From the NCBI RefSeq assembly GCF_029626235.1, contig NZ_JARUBO010000005.1, forward strand, positions 496,001-560,000: a stretch of DNA of 64,000 nt. Reading direction: 5' to 3'. Source of the stretch: Micromonospora sp. WMMD1120 (lineage in GTDB: Bacteria; Actinomycetota; Actinomycetes; Mycobacteriales; Micromonosporaceae). Both the position numbers and the translations under genes were made by a program. Under the pieces are notes generated by a model. That model saw only the letters and a list, made by a program, of their open reading frames with translations, did not search any database and was not told the origin of the DNA. Shown one piece after another: positions 8,259-16,632 of this stretch (positions within the stretch are counted from its first letter, which is position 1; each line of letters opens with the position of its first letter).

Positions 8259-9326
8259 TCAGGCGCGGCGGTCGATGGCCTGTTCGGCCAGCGCGACAAG
8301 CGCCGCGCGCGCCTCGTCGGCCACCGCCGCGTTCTTCAGCGCGGCGAGCGCGGCCTCGGTCCGGACCCTGATCATCTGTTCGATCCGCTCCCGGGCGCCG
8401 GTCGCGTCGATGATCCCGCGCAGTTCCGCGGCGCCCTCGGCGTCCAACGCCGGGTTGCCGAACAGCTCCCGCAGCCGGATCGTCTGCGGCCGGTCGGCGG
8501 CGCTGCGGGCCAGCGCCATCATCACCGTGGGCTTGCCCTCCCGCAGGTCGTCGAGGATCGACTTGCCGGTGACCGCCGGGTCGCCGAAGACGCCCAGCAC
8601 GTCGTCGCGGAGCTGGAACGCGTCGCCCAGCGGGTCACCGAACTCGCCGAGCGCGTCTATCAGCTCCGGCTCCGCGCCGGCCAGGGCCGCGCCGATCTGC
8701 AACGGTCGGGTGACCGTGTACCGGGCCGCCTTCATCCGGATCACGGTGAGCGCGCTCGCCACCGAACCGTCGCCCACACCGGAGACCAGGTCCAGGTACT
8801 CCCCCGCGATCACCTCGGTGCGCATCAGGGCGAACACGCTGTATCCCCGGTGCACCTCCTCGGTGCTCAGCCCGCACTCGTGGAACATCTGGTCCGACCA
8901 GGCGGCGCAGAGGTCGCCGCAGAGCAGCGCGGTGTTGCGGCCGTACGCCTCGGGGTCGCCCCGCCAGGACGAGCGGGTGTGCAGGTCGGCGAAGAGCCGG
9001 TGCACCGACGGCTCGCCCCGGCGGCGGTCGCTGCCGTCCAGGATGTCGTCGTGGATCAGCGCGAACGCGTGGAACAGCTCCAGCGCCGCGGCGGCCACCA
9101 CGATCGGGGTGCCGTCGGCCGCTCCCGCGCCGCGCCAGCCCCAGTAGCAGAACAGCGGCCGGATCCGCTTGCCACCGGCCAGCACGAACCGCTGCAACGC
9201 GGTGAACACCCCGCGCGGCGCGCCGTCCGGCCAGTCCGGGCCCTGCCGGTCGAGGAACCCGGCCAGCTCGGCGTCGAAGCGCGCCCGCAGCTCACTCGCG
9301 TCGGTCGCCGCGACGGTGAGCGTCAT
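8259..9326 (-). CDS. Polyprenyl diphosphate synthase (geranylgeranyl type)
   Basis: 355 residues of the trans-isoprenyl diphosphate synthase fold, which condenses IPP onto allylic diphosphates. The substrate-binding motif GGKRIRP is at 51-57, the first aspartate-rich motif DDILD at 93-97 and the second DDVLG at 241-245. The DDxxG form of the second motif is common in bacterial geranylgeranyl-type enzymes. Chain length cannot be fixed by eye. Its ATG overlaps the stop of the upstream phosphodiesterase gene (ATGA at 9323-9326), so it is translationally coupled as the last gene of the ebo-like operon. There it could supply the prenyl donor for the UbiA-type enzyme at 14476-15426. Confidence 0.92.
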   Translation of the reverse strand: MTLTVAATDASELRARFDAELAGFLDRQGPDWPDGAPRGVFTALQRFVLAGGKRIRPLFCYWGWRGAGAADGTPIVVAAAALELFHAFALIHDDILDGSDRRRGEPSVHRLFADLHTRSSWRGDPEAYGRNTALLCGDLCAAWSDQMFHECGLSTEEVHRGYSVFALMRTEVIAGEYLDLVSGVGDGSVASALTVIRMKAARYTVTRPLQIGAALAGAEPELIDALGEFGDPLGDAFQLRDDVLGVFGDPAVTGKSILDDLREGKPTVMMALARSAADRPQTIRLRELFGNPALDAEGAAELRGIIDATGARERIEQMIRVRTEAALAALKNAAVADEARAALVALAEQAIDRRA

Positions 9327-10738
9327 CCCCGCTCCCCCGAGCCGTCCGCACCACCGGCGCCCAGGCCGGCCAGCTCCAGCAGCAGGGCCTTGACCTCGGT
9401 TGCCGCGATCCGGTCCCGGGCCGCCGTCGGGTCGGAGCAGAGCAGCACCGGTGCGTCCGCCGGGTCGTCCGGCAGCCGGCCGTGCGAGCCCCGCACCGCC
9501 CGCGCGCCGGCGTCCAGGCCGACAGCGCTCATCAGGTACCGCATGCCCAGCTTCTTGCGGGCCAGCGCCACACCGGCACGAGTCTTCGCCGCACCGGGGT
9601 TGGCCGGATCGAAGAACAGCTCGGCGGGGTCGTAACCCGGCTTCCGATGAATCTCCACGAGTCGGGCGAAGTCCGGTGCCCGGTCGTCGTCCAGCCAGTA
9701 GTAGTAGGTGAACCAGGCGTCCGGCTCGGCCACCAGCACCAGTTCACCGGCGCGCGGGTGGTCCAATCCGTGCGCGGCCTTGCCGTCGGCGTCGAGCACC
9801 TCGGCCACCCCGGGCAGGCCGGCGCAGAGCTTCGCCACCGCCGGCACGTCGGCCGGGTCCCTGACGTAGACGTGCGCGACCTGGTGGTCGGCGACGGCGA
9901 ACGCCTTCGACGTCCACGGGTCGAGGTATTCCATACCGGCCTGGGTGTGCACCCGCAACAGCCCCTCGGAGCGCAGCAACCGGTTGACGTCCACCGGCCG
10001 GGACACGTCGGTGATGCCGTACTCGGAGAGCACCACCACAGTGGCGTCCCGGGCCCGGGCGGCGTCCAGCAGCGGACCGAGCACCGCGTCCAGCTCGGCC
10101 GCCGCGGCTGCGGCCTGGGGTGACGACGGGCCGAACCGTTGCAGGTCGTAGTCGAGGTGCGGGACGTAGACAAGGGTCAGGTCCGGTGACACGTCCGCCA
10201 GTAGCTGCTCGGCCGCCTGACAGATCCACTTCGACGACGGCAGACCGGCGGTCGGCCCCCAGTAGGTGAACAGCGGGAACGTGCCGAGCCGCCCGGTCAG
10301 GGCGTCGTGCAGCTCCGGCGGGTCGGTGTAGCAGTCGGGCTCCTTGCGGCCGTCGGCGTAGTACACCGGGCGGGGGGTGACGGTCCAGTTGACGTCCGCG
10401 CCCATCGCGTACCACCAGCAGACGTTCGCCACCGTGTAGCCCGGCTCGGCCCGGCGGGCCGCGTGCCAGAGCTTGTCCCCGCCGACGAGCGCGTTGTGCT
10501 GCCGCCACAGCAGCACCTCGCCCAACTCCCGGAAATACCACCCGTTACCGACGATGCCGTGCCCGCTGGGCGGCTCACCGGTGAGGAAGGTGGACTGCAC
10601 CGAGCAGGTCACCGCCGGCAGCACCGTGCCCAGCTCGGCCCGGAAACCGCCGTCGGCGACGCCGCGCAGTCGGGGCATGTGCTTCAGCAGTCGCGGGGTC
10701 AACCCCACCACGTCGAGGACCACCAGTCGCCGGCTCAT
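9323..10738 (-). CDS. eboF: Alkaline phosphatase-family phosphodiesterase/pyrophosphatase (EboF-like)
   Basis: 471 residues of the type I phosphodiesterase/nucleotide pyrophosphatase superfamily. The N-terminal metal site is DVVG (Asp8) with a nucleophile region VTCSVQSTFLTGEPPSGHGIVGNGWY. Further metal-ligand motifs are YVPHLDYDLQRFG, VVLSEYGITDV, and GSHGRLP near the C-terminus. No signal peptide is seen, so it is probably cytoplasmic. In ebo clusters the phosphatase-like member is called EboF; the assignment here rests on family plus operon position. It overlaps EboE by ATGA (10735-10738) and the prenyl synthetase downstream. A plausible role is hydrolysis of a phosphate or diphosphate ester intermediate. 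Confidence 0.85.
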   Translation of the reverse strand: MSRRLVVLDVVGLTPRLLKHMPRLRGVADGGFRAELGTVLPAVTCSVQSTFLTGEPPSGHGIVGNGWYFRELGEVLLWRQHNALVGGDKLWHAARRAEPGYTVANVCWWYAMGADVNWTVTPRPVYYADGRKEPDCYTDPPELHDALTGRLGTFPLFTYWGPTAGLPSSKWICQAAEQLLADVSPDLTLVYVPHLDYDLQRFGPSSPQAAAAAAELDAVLGPLLDAARARDATVVVLSEYGITDVSRPVDVNRLLRSEGLLRVHTQAGMEYLDPWTSKAFAVADHQVAHVYVRDPADVPAVAKLCAGLPGVAEVLDADGKAAHGLDHPRAGELVLVAEPDAWFTYYYWLDDDRAPDFARLVEIHRKPGYDPAELFFDPANPGAAKTRAGVALARKKLGMRYLMSAVGLDAGARAVRGSHGRLPDDPADAPVLLCSDPTAARDRIAATEVKALLLELAGLGAGGADGSGERG

Positions 10739-11934
10739 CGCGTCACCCCCATGCTCACGGTTCGGTCAACGGTCAGCCCGAGGCCGACCAGTTCGTCGCG
10801 CGCGAAGGCCAGCTCGGCGGCGATGCCGGCGGCCAGCTCCGCGTCGGTGCCGGGCCGCCGTGCGGCCGGCAGCACCCCCCAGGTGTACGTCTCGACGTCG
10901 AGGTGGTCGCAGCCCGCGTCCGGCCCGTCGAAGAGCGCTCTCAGAGCCGCGCGGAGCACCGGTAGTGTCGAGCCGAGCGGTTCCTCGGGTGGCGCGTGCA
11001 GCGGCACGTGGTAGTGCACCCGCCACGGTCCGGGCAGGGCCCGGTCCAGCGCCTCGTCCAGGTCGTCGGCGGCGTACGCCGGGTCGGCCGGGTCACCCGG
11101 ACCGGCACAGCCGGCGCCCCGGGTCTGGTGCAGGAAGCGCGGCTCCACCCAACGGCGCAACGCCTCCGCCCCGCCCGCCGGGTCGGCGGCCTCCACCGCG
11201 GCGGAGACCTGCACCTTCACCACCGGCAGCCCGGCCGCCCGCAGTCGGCCCAGCGCCTCGGCCGGGTCCTCCCACGCGCACGCCAGGTGGGCCAGGTCGA
11301 GACAGATCCCCAGCCGGTCGGTGTCCATCCCGGACAGCAACGCGGCCGCCTGGCTGCTGCTCTCCACCACACACCCGGGCTCCGGCTCGAAGGCCACCCG
11401 CACCTCGCGGCCGGTGTCCCGCCGCACCCCGGCGAGACCGGCGGCGAGCTGGTCCAGCCGGCGGCGGGCCGCGTCCGCCATGTCGGCGTCCCACGGCTGC
11501 CGCCAGGCCAGCGGCAGGGTGGAGATGGAGCCCCGGGCGGCGTCGTCGGGCAGCAGGTCGGCGAGCACCCGGGCCAGATCCAGGGTGTACGTCAGGCGCT
11601 GCTCGGTGGTCCAGTCCGGGTGGTACACGTCCTGCTTGACCACCGGGGCCTGGAAGGCCGCGTACGGGAAGCCGTTGAGGGTGACCACCTCCAGACCGCG
11701 CGCGTCCAGCTCGGCGCGCAGCCGGCGGCGCAGCGTCGCGTCGGCGGCCAGCTCGGCGGCGACCGGGGCGGCCAGCCACAGCCCCAGCCCGAGCAGGTCG
11801 CTGCCGAGCGCCGCGCGGACCGGCACGGCGTAGGTGTCCAGTTGCCGCAGGATGCCGGCGAGGTCCTCGGCCGGGTGCACGTTCGTGCAGTAGCCGAGGT
11901 GGACGGTCTCGCCGCCGGCATGCCGCAGCCGCAT
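10735..11934 (-). CDS. eboE: Metabolite traffic protein EboE
   Basis: 399 residues with a TIM-barrel sugar-isomerase-like fold and motifs I associate with EboE: HLGYCTNVHPAEDLAGI near the N-terminus, TLNGFPYAAFQ, VKQDVYHPDW, VAFEPEPGCV, ICLDLAHLACAW and VHYHVPLH. It starts at 11934, sharing one base with the EboB stop (TGATG). EboE belongs to the ebo cluster, which in cyanobacteria is needed for export or processing of a scytonemin precursor and in Pseudomonas for a nematode repellent. The biochemical reaction is not established. The EPEPGC and DLAH motifs match metal-ligand positions of the isomerase fold, so it may act on a phospho-sugar or cyclitol. Confidence 0.88.
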   Translation of the reverse strand: MRLRHAGGETVHLGYCTNVHPAEDLAGILRQLDTYAVPVRAALGSDLLGLGLWLAAPVAAELAADATLRRRLRAELDARGLEVVTLNGFPYAAFQAPVVKQDVYHPDWTTEQRLTYTLDLARVLADLLPDDAARGSISTLPLAWRQPWDADMADAARRRLDQLAAGLAGVRRDTGREVRVAFEPEPGCVVESSSQAAALLSGMDTDRLGICLDLAHLACAWEDPAEALGRLRAAGLPVVKVQVSAAVEAADPAGGAEALRRWVEPRFLHQTRGAGCAGPGDPADPAYAADDLDEALDRALPGPWRVHYHVPLHAPPEEPLGSTLPVLRAALRALFDGPDAGCDHLDVETYTWGVLPAARRPGTDAELAAGIAAELAFARDELVGLGLTVDRTVSMGVTR

Positions 11935-12791
11935 CAGCTACCGCCGCGCAGGATCGAGTTGCCGGTCTGCGGGTCCACCGCTGCGGGGTCCTCCAGGTCG
12001 CTGAGGTCGAGCCGCCCGGACTGCCCGTAGAACTCCACCGGGTTGCGCCACAGCACGGTGTCGACGTCGTCGTTACTGAAGCCGGCCGCCAGCATCGCCT
12101 CGCCGGTGGCCCGGGTCAGCAGCGGGTCCGAGCGCCCCCAGTCGGCCGCCGAGTTGACGAGCATCCGCTCGGTGCCGTACTCGCGCAGCAGCTCGACCAT
12201 CCGCTGCGGCGTCATCTTGGTGTCCGGGTAGATGGAGAAGCCCATCCAGCAGCCGCTGTCCTTGACGAGCTTGACGGTCACCTCGTTGAGGTGGTCGACC
12301 ACCACGCGGCCCGCGTCGATGCCGGACTCGGCGACCACGGCGAGGGTGCGCTCGCAGCCGCGCGCCTTGTCCCGGTGCGGGGTGTGCACCAGCGCCGGCA
12401 GGTCGTACGCCACGGCGAGGGCGAGCTGCGCGGCGAACGCCTCGTCCTCCTCCGGCGTCATCGAGTCGTACCCGATCTCGCCGACCGCCACGACCGCGTC
12501 CTTGTCCAGGTAGCGGGGCAGCAGGTCCAGCACCGGCCGGCAGCGCGGGTCGTTGGCCTCCTTCGGGTTGAGCGCGATGGTGGCGAAGTGGCGCACCCCG
12601 AACTGCCCGGCCCGGAACGGCTCCCAGCCGATCAGCGAGTCGAAGTAGTCGACGAACGACGCGGCGCTGGTGCGCGGCTGCCCCAACCAGAACGCCGGCT
12701 CCACCAGCGCGCGTACGCCGGCGGCGGCCATCCGTTCGTAGTCGTCGGTGGTGCGCGAGGTCATGTGGATGTGGGGGTCGAAGATGCGCAT
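11934..12791 (-). CDS. eboB: TatD-family metal-dependent hydrolase (EboB-like)
   Basis: 285 residues of an amidohydrolase/TatD barrel. The N-terminal HxH motif is in DPHIHM (His7, His9). Later ligands are GEIGYDS, VHTPHRDKARG, VVDHLNE and NSAADWGRSD, giving the usual two-metal site. The start at 12791 directly abuts the EboA stop (12792-12794). TatD members are often nucleases, but operon-embedded members such as EboB probably act on a small metabolite. It is co-transcribed and coupled with the neighbouring ebo genes. Confidence 0.87.
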   Translation of the reverse strand: MRIFDPHIHMTSRTTDDYERMAAAGVRALVEPAFWLGQPRTSAASFVDYFDSLIGWEPFRAGQFGVRHFATIALNPKEANDPRCRPVLDLLPRYLDKDAVVAVGEIGYDSMTPEEDEAFAAQLALAVAYDLPALVHTPHRDKARGCERTLAVVAESGIDAGRVVVDHLNEVTVKLVKDSGCWMGFSIYPDTKMTPQRMVELLREYGTERMLVNSAADWGRSDPLLTRATGEAMLAAGFSNDDVDTVLWRNPVEFYGQSGRLDLSDLEDPAAVDPQTGNSILRGGS

Positions 12792-13400
12792 TCACGCCTC
12801 CCGGGGCGATGCGGCGGTGAGCCGGTGGAGCAGGGCGGTGGCGTCGGCGGGCAGGTCCCGGCCGGCGGCGTGTCGTTCGGCGGCCAACGCGGCGAGCATG
12901 GTGGCCAGTTCCCCGTCGGCCCGGGTGTCCAGGTCGGCCACCGCGGCGAGCGGGACGCCGCTGAACACGCACTTGAGCACCGCCTGCCGCCAGGCGGCCG
13001 GGTCGAGGTGTTCCGCGTAGGGGCCGAGCGCGGCCGCGACCAGCCGGGTGTCGTTGGTCCGGATCGCGTCGTGCAGCAGCGGCACCGCCTCGGCGCCGAT
13101 CGGCAGCAGCGGCAGGGCCCGCAGCACGGCGCGCTTCTCGGCCGCGTCCCCGTGCTGGTAGAGGTTCTGGGCGTACTCGGCGTGGTCGCCGGGCAGGCTG
13201 GTCAGCAGCAGCACCCGGGCGGCGTCGTCGGCGGTCCAGCCGGGGGCGTCGGGCAGCGCGGCCCGACCGCACTTCCGGCCGGCGGCGGGAAAGAGCCGGG
13301 TGATCGCCGTGGGCTCGGTCGCGACCCGGCGCACTGCCGTGTCCAGCCAGTCGGGATCGGGTACGCCTCGCAGCGCGGCCCGTAGTGAATCCGGTGTCAT
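12792..13400 (-). CDS. eboA: EboA domain-containing protein
   Basis: 202 residues, mostly alpha-helical. It has the EboA signature layout: WLDTAVRRVATEP, TAITRLFPAAGRKCGRA, ARVLLLTSLP, YQHGDAAEKRAVLRALPLLP, and LKCVFSGVPLAAVADLD. The family has no known catalytic activity and is diagnostic of ebo clusters. The ATG at 13400 follows GGGGAGGAG with a 5-nt spacer, so longer upstream starts were rejected. It sits 62 bp after the stop of the isomerase gene and abuts eboB. Confidence 0.88.
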   Translation of the reverse strand: MTPDSLRAALRGVPDPDWLDTAVRRVATEPTAITRLFPAAGRKCGRAALPDAPGWTADDAARVLLLTSLPGDHAEYAQNLYQHGDAAEKRAVLRALPLLPIGAEAVPLLHDAIRTNDTRLVAAALGPYAEHLDPAAWRQAVLKCVFSGVPLAAVADLDTRADGELATMLAALAAERHAAGRDLPADATALLHRLTAASPREA

Positions 13401-13447
13401 CCCGTCTCCTCCCCTTGTGCGTGCTGCTCGCGGTGGCCAGCCACCCG

Positions 13448-13596
13448 CCCTTTGCTCTGCACCTACATGTGCGCCGGGGTCCCGTCGGCGGCCGGCGCGC
13501 CGGCGGGCGGCGCGCCGGCGGGCGGCGTGTGGGCCGCGGACGCATCGGCGGCCGGCGCATCGGCGGCCGGCGCATCGGTGGGTGCAGAGCAAAGGG
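13448..13596. repeat. 149-bp palindrome-bounded element forming the 3' end of a gene
   Basis: Perfect 16-bp inverted ends, CCCTTTGCTCTGCACC (13448-13463) and GGTGCAGAGCAAAGGG (13581-13596), bound a core of short tandem repeats (GCCGGCGCATCGGCG and GCGCGCCGGCGGGCG). The isomerase stop codon (13463-13465) lies at the left end. The element therefore supplies its last about 40 residues, an Ala/Pro-rich tail. Confidence 0.75.
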
Positions 13597-14479
13597 TGTG
13601 GTCACTGCGGCCGGCGGTGGCTGCGGCGGCACGCAGGAACTCGATCGACCGGGCGGCCACGGCCGGCGCGGCGTGCGAGTCGCGGGGCAGCTCCACCGCG
13701 ACCAGCCCCCGGTAGCCGGCGGTCGCCAGGGCGGCCAGCACCGGCGGGAAGTCGATCTCGCCGACGCCGAACTCCAGGTGCTCGTGCACGCCCCGGCGCA
13801 TGTCGTCGATCTGGACGTTGACCAGGTGCTCGGCAACCTCGGCGACGCACTGCGGCACCGGCCACGGCTCCAGGCAGCGGCAGTGGCCGATGTCGAGGGT
13901 GATGCCGAAGCGCGCCGGAGCGTCCAGGGCGGCGTACAGCCGACGCCAGTCCGCGATGTCCTGCACGAGCATGCCCGGCTCCGGTTCGAAGCCGACAGTG
14001 ACGCCGGCGGCGTCGGCCGCGTCGACGACGGTGGCGCAGCCGGCCACCAGCCGGTCCCAGGCACACTGCGGGGACACCGTCTCGGGTCGGACGCCGGCCC
14101 AGAAGGAGACCGCCTCCGCGCCCAGTTCGGCGCCGATGCGCACGGCCCGGCGCAGGAACTCGATCCGCCGGGTCGGGTCGTCGTGCAGCAGCGTCGGCGC
14201 GTGCTTCTGCCACGGGTCGAGCAGGTAGCGGGCCCCGGTCTCGATCACCACGGCGAGGCCCAGCTCGCTCAGCCGGCGACCCACAGCGGCGACCCGGCGG
14301 GTCAGCCCGGGGGCGAACGGGTCCAGGTGGTCGTGGTCCAGGGTGAGCGCCACCCCGTCGTAGCCGAGGTCGGCCAGGACGGCGAGCGCGTCGTCGAGAC
14401 GGTGGTTGGCGAAGCCGTTGGTGCCGTACCCGAGGCGCAGCGTCGCGGCGTCGGCGGCGCGGGGCGCGGGGACGCTCAT
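13463..14479 (-). CDS. Sugar phosphate isomerase/epimerase in the ebo-like operon
   Basis: 338 residues. The first about 295 form a xylose-isomerase-like TIM barrel with LRLGYGTNGFANHRLDDAL at the N-terminus, VALTLDHDHLDPF, VGFEPEPGML, GITLDIGHCRCLEPWP, VQIDDM and VAVELPRDSH. The Glu, Asp and His residues of EPEPG, DIGH and ELPRDSH are the likely metal ligands. The remaining tail is repetitive (APAADAPAAD-like) and is encoded by the palindrome-bounded element at 13448-13596, so it is probably dispensable. The start at 14479 overlaps the prenyltransferase stop (ATGA). It is distinct from EboE and acts in the same operon; the substrate is unknown, perhaps a phosphorylated sugar or cyclitol. Confidence 0.85.
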   Translation of the reverse strand: MSVPAPRAADAATLRLGYGTNGFANHRLDDALAVLADLGYDGVALTLDHDHLDPFAPGLTRRVAAVGRRLSELGLAVVIETGARYLLDPWQKHAPTLLHDDPTRRIEFLRRAVRIGAELGAEAVSFWAGVRPETVSPQCAWDRLVAGCATVVDAADAAGVTVGFEPEPGMLVQDIADWRRLYAALDAPARFGITLDIGHCRCLEPWPVPQCVAEVAEHLVNVQIDDMRRGVHEHLEFGVGEIDFPPVLAALATAGYRGLVAVELPRDSHAAPAVAARSIEFLRAAAATAGRSDHTLCSAPTDAPAADAPAADASAAHTPPAGAPPAGAPAADGTPAHM

Positions 14480-15426
14480 GTCGGGGAGACTTTCCGGGCC
14501 AGCCGCCGGCCCAGCGGCGCGGCGGCCGCGACGGCCAACCCGAGCAGACCGGCGCCGCCGCGTGCGGTGAGCGCTCCCTGGAGGGCGGGCAGCCCGGTGA
14601 TGCCGGCGCCGACGGCGGCGCGGACCCGACCGGCGGACGGGTCCCGGACCACCTCCGCCTGCGCCGCGCCGTAGCGGGCGGCGTACCAACCGGCCAGCAC
14701 GGCCGGCAGCACCGTCGCGATCCCGGCGGACCTCGTCGCGTGCCCACCGACCCCGTCGACGGCCCCGGCCCGGTCGGTGCCGCCGGCACGCTCGGCCGCC
14801 ACGCGCCGGGCGCGCGGCACGGCGACGGCGGCGCTGGCGGCGACCACCACGGTGCCGGCGAGGGTGCGCTTCGGCAGGGTGGTGTCGGCCCCACTGACCT
14901 CGCGCCGGGACAGCGCGGTGACCGTCCAGGTGTGCGCGGCGACGGTGGCCGCCGCCGGCAACGCCCTGGCCCACCGGCCACCGGACGCGCCGAGCAGCAC
15001 GTCCAGCCCTCGACAGGCCGCCATCACGGCCGGGCCGGCAGCGGTGTTCTTGGCCAGCAGGTCGTACCCCCAGATGCTGGCGGCCAGCGGCACGGCGAGC
15101 GCGGCGGCGCGGCGACCGCCCACGGCGGTGGCCAGGCCCACGCCGGCGGCCGTGAGCCCCGCCGCCAGGCCGACGGCGGCGGCCGGGCTGATCCGACCGC
15201 TGGGGATCGGCCGCTCCGGCCGCTCCACGGCGTCCAGCCGCCGGTCGGACCAGTCGTTGGCGGCCATGCCGGCCCAGTAGAGCAGCACCGACGCGCCGGC
15301 CAGGGCGGGGGTACGGGGACCGAGCGCACCGGCAGCCGCCGCCCCGGCGATCACGTCGCCGGGGACGGAGAGCGCGGCCGGAGCCCGGACCAGCTCGGCG
15401 ACGTCAGCCAGCGTGGCCATCGGCAC
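14476..15426 (-). CDS. eboC: UbiA-type prenyltransferase (EboC / SCO3242 family)
   Basis: 316 residues, very hydrophobic, an integral membrane UbiA-superfamily enzyme. The prenyl-diphosphate/Mg motif NDWSDRRLD (NDxxDxxxD) lies about residues 60-68, followed by ERPERPIPSGRISP. The second motif YDLLAKN is near 125. Alternating Ala/Val/Leu-rich helices account for the rest. This family transfers prenyl groups to aromatic or polar acceptors. Here it is encoded between an inositol-phosphate synthase and a sugar isomerase, so a cyclitol or sugar acceptor is possible. It overlaps the upstream gene by 23 bp (15404-15426) and the downstream gene by ATGA. Starts at 15426 or 15420 are both possible. Confidence 0.88.
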   Translation of the reverse strand: MPMATLADVAELVRAPAALSVPGDVIAGAAAAGALGPRTPALAGASVLLYWAGMAANDWSDRRLDAVERPERPIPSGRISPAAAVGLAAGLTAAGVGLATAVGGRRAAALAVPLAASIWGYDLLAKNTAAGPAVMAACRGLDVLLGASGGRWARALPAAATVAAHTWTVTALSRREVSGADTTLPKRTLAGTVVVAASAAVAVPRARRVAAERAGGTDRAGAVDGVGGHATRSAGIATVLPAVLAGWYAARYGAAQAEVVRDPSAGRVRAAVGAGITGLPALQGALTARGGAGLLGLAVAAAAPLGRRLARKVSPT

Positions 15427-16570
15427 CGTCCCGGCCCTCGTGCAGTTGCCGGGCGAACGCGGTCAGCCGCGCCCACTGCTCGCCCAGCGAGTGGGTGGGC
15501 GAGCCGAGCGGGTCCTTGAAGAAGAAGCCGAGGTCGGCGAGCGGCCCCACCCGCCCGGCCGCGTGCGCGGCGGCGGTGAGCCGGGCCAGGTCGAGCACCA
15601 GCGGCGCGGCCAGCGCGGAGTCGCAGCCGTGCCAGGTGAACTCCATCCGCATGCCGGTGCCGAGGAAGCCGGAGAAGGTGATCAAATCCCAGGCGGTCTT
15701 GAAGTCGCCCAGCTCCTCGACGAACTCGATGCGGGTGCCGCCCTGCGGGACGTAGCCCAGCGTCTCGCCGAGCACCCGCTGCTTGCTCTGCACCTTCGCC
15801 GCGTTGGCGGCCGGGTCGGCGAGCGTGGCGCCGTCGCCACCACCGAGCAGGTTGACCCCGGACCAGGAGCCCACGGTCAGGTTGCGCATCGCGAACATCG
15901 GCGCGAGCACCGACTTGACCAGGGTCTCCCCGGTCTTGCCGTCGTGCCCGGCGTACGGCAGGCGGGCCTCCTCGGCCAGCGCGGCCAGCGCCGGCAGCCG
16001 CAGCCCGGTGGACGGGGTGAAGTCGACGTACGGGCAGCCGGCCAGCAGAGCCGCATAGGCGTAGAGGGAGCTGACCGGCAGCACCTCGTCCGGCCCGTCG
16101 AGGGCGGCGCGCAGCGCGGCCGGGTCGGCGTGCCCGGGGTGCGGTAGCGGGGCGGGCTCGGTGGCGGAGACGTTCACCACCACCACCCGGTCCAGCCCGT
16201 GCCGCTCGCGGAAGCTGGTGAGGTCGCGGACCACGGCGGCGGCCCGGTCGGCCTGGGTGACGCCGGTCGGCGCGGGCCGCAGCTCCTGGTCGACGGTGAC
16301 CAGCTCGTCCCGGAGCGCGGCGACCAGTCGCCAGGGGATGACACCCGCGTCGGCAAGCGCCTCGGCGCGCTTGCACAGCGGGGTGGTGGCCAGGTCGTGC
16401 CCGCCGAAGACCAGGTCGGCGAAGGCCGGTAGCGCGGGGCCGCGCAGCTCGGGCAGCTCGGTGACGCAGCCGGTGGGCCCGGCCAGGCCGGCTCGCAACG
16501 CGAGCCCCCCGACGATGCTGGTGGTCGCGACGGAACCGCGCGCCCCTACCAGCCAGACACCTGTTCGCAT
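15404..16570 (-). CDS. Inositol-3-phosphate synthase family protein
   Basis: 388 residues of the NAD-dependent family that cyclises glucose 6-phosphate to inositol phosphate. The NAD-binding motif GARGSVATTSIVGG is at about 8-21. Conserved family blocks are VSSLYAYAALLAGCPYVDFTPS, GHDGKTGETLVKSVLAPMFAMRNL, SKQRVLGETLGY, DFKTAWDLITFSGFLG and DLGFFFKDPLGSPTHS. The ATG at 16570 has AAGGAG 4 nt upstream. It is the first gene of the ebo-like operon. Because it is linked to secondary-metabolite-like genes it may be a pathway-specific copy rather than the housekeeping enzyme; whether another copy exists elsewhere cannot be seen. Confidence 0.9.
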   Translation of the reverse strand: MRTGVWLVGARGSVATTSIVGGLALRAGLAGPTGCVTELPELRGPALPAFADLVFGGHDLATTPLCKRAEALADAGVIPWRLVAALRDELVTVDQELRPAPTGVTQADRAAAVVRDLTSFRERHGLDRVVVVNVSATEPAPLPHPGHADPAALRAALDGPDEVLPVSSLYAYAALLAGCPYVDFTPSTGLRLPALAALAEEARLPYAGHDGKTGETLVKSVLAPMFAMRNLTVGSWSGVNLLGGGDGATLADPAANAAKVQSKQRVLGETLGYVPQGGTRIEFVEELGDFKTAWDLITFSGFLGTGMRMEFTWHGCDSALAAPLVLDLARLTAAAHAAGRVGPLADLGFFFKDPLGSPTHSLGEQWARLTAFARQLHEGRDGADGHAG

Positions 16571-16632
16571 GGTGCTCCTTCCCCGTTCACGAGGAACCGT
16601 CGGTACCGCCAAATATAGGAATATCAGAATAT

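Noticed and set aside
8259..16570. EboD (dehydroquinate-synthase-like) gene in the operon
   Set aside because: No frame with cyclase motifs found other than the inositol-phosphate synthase; absence is noted as a finding.
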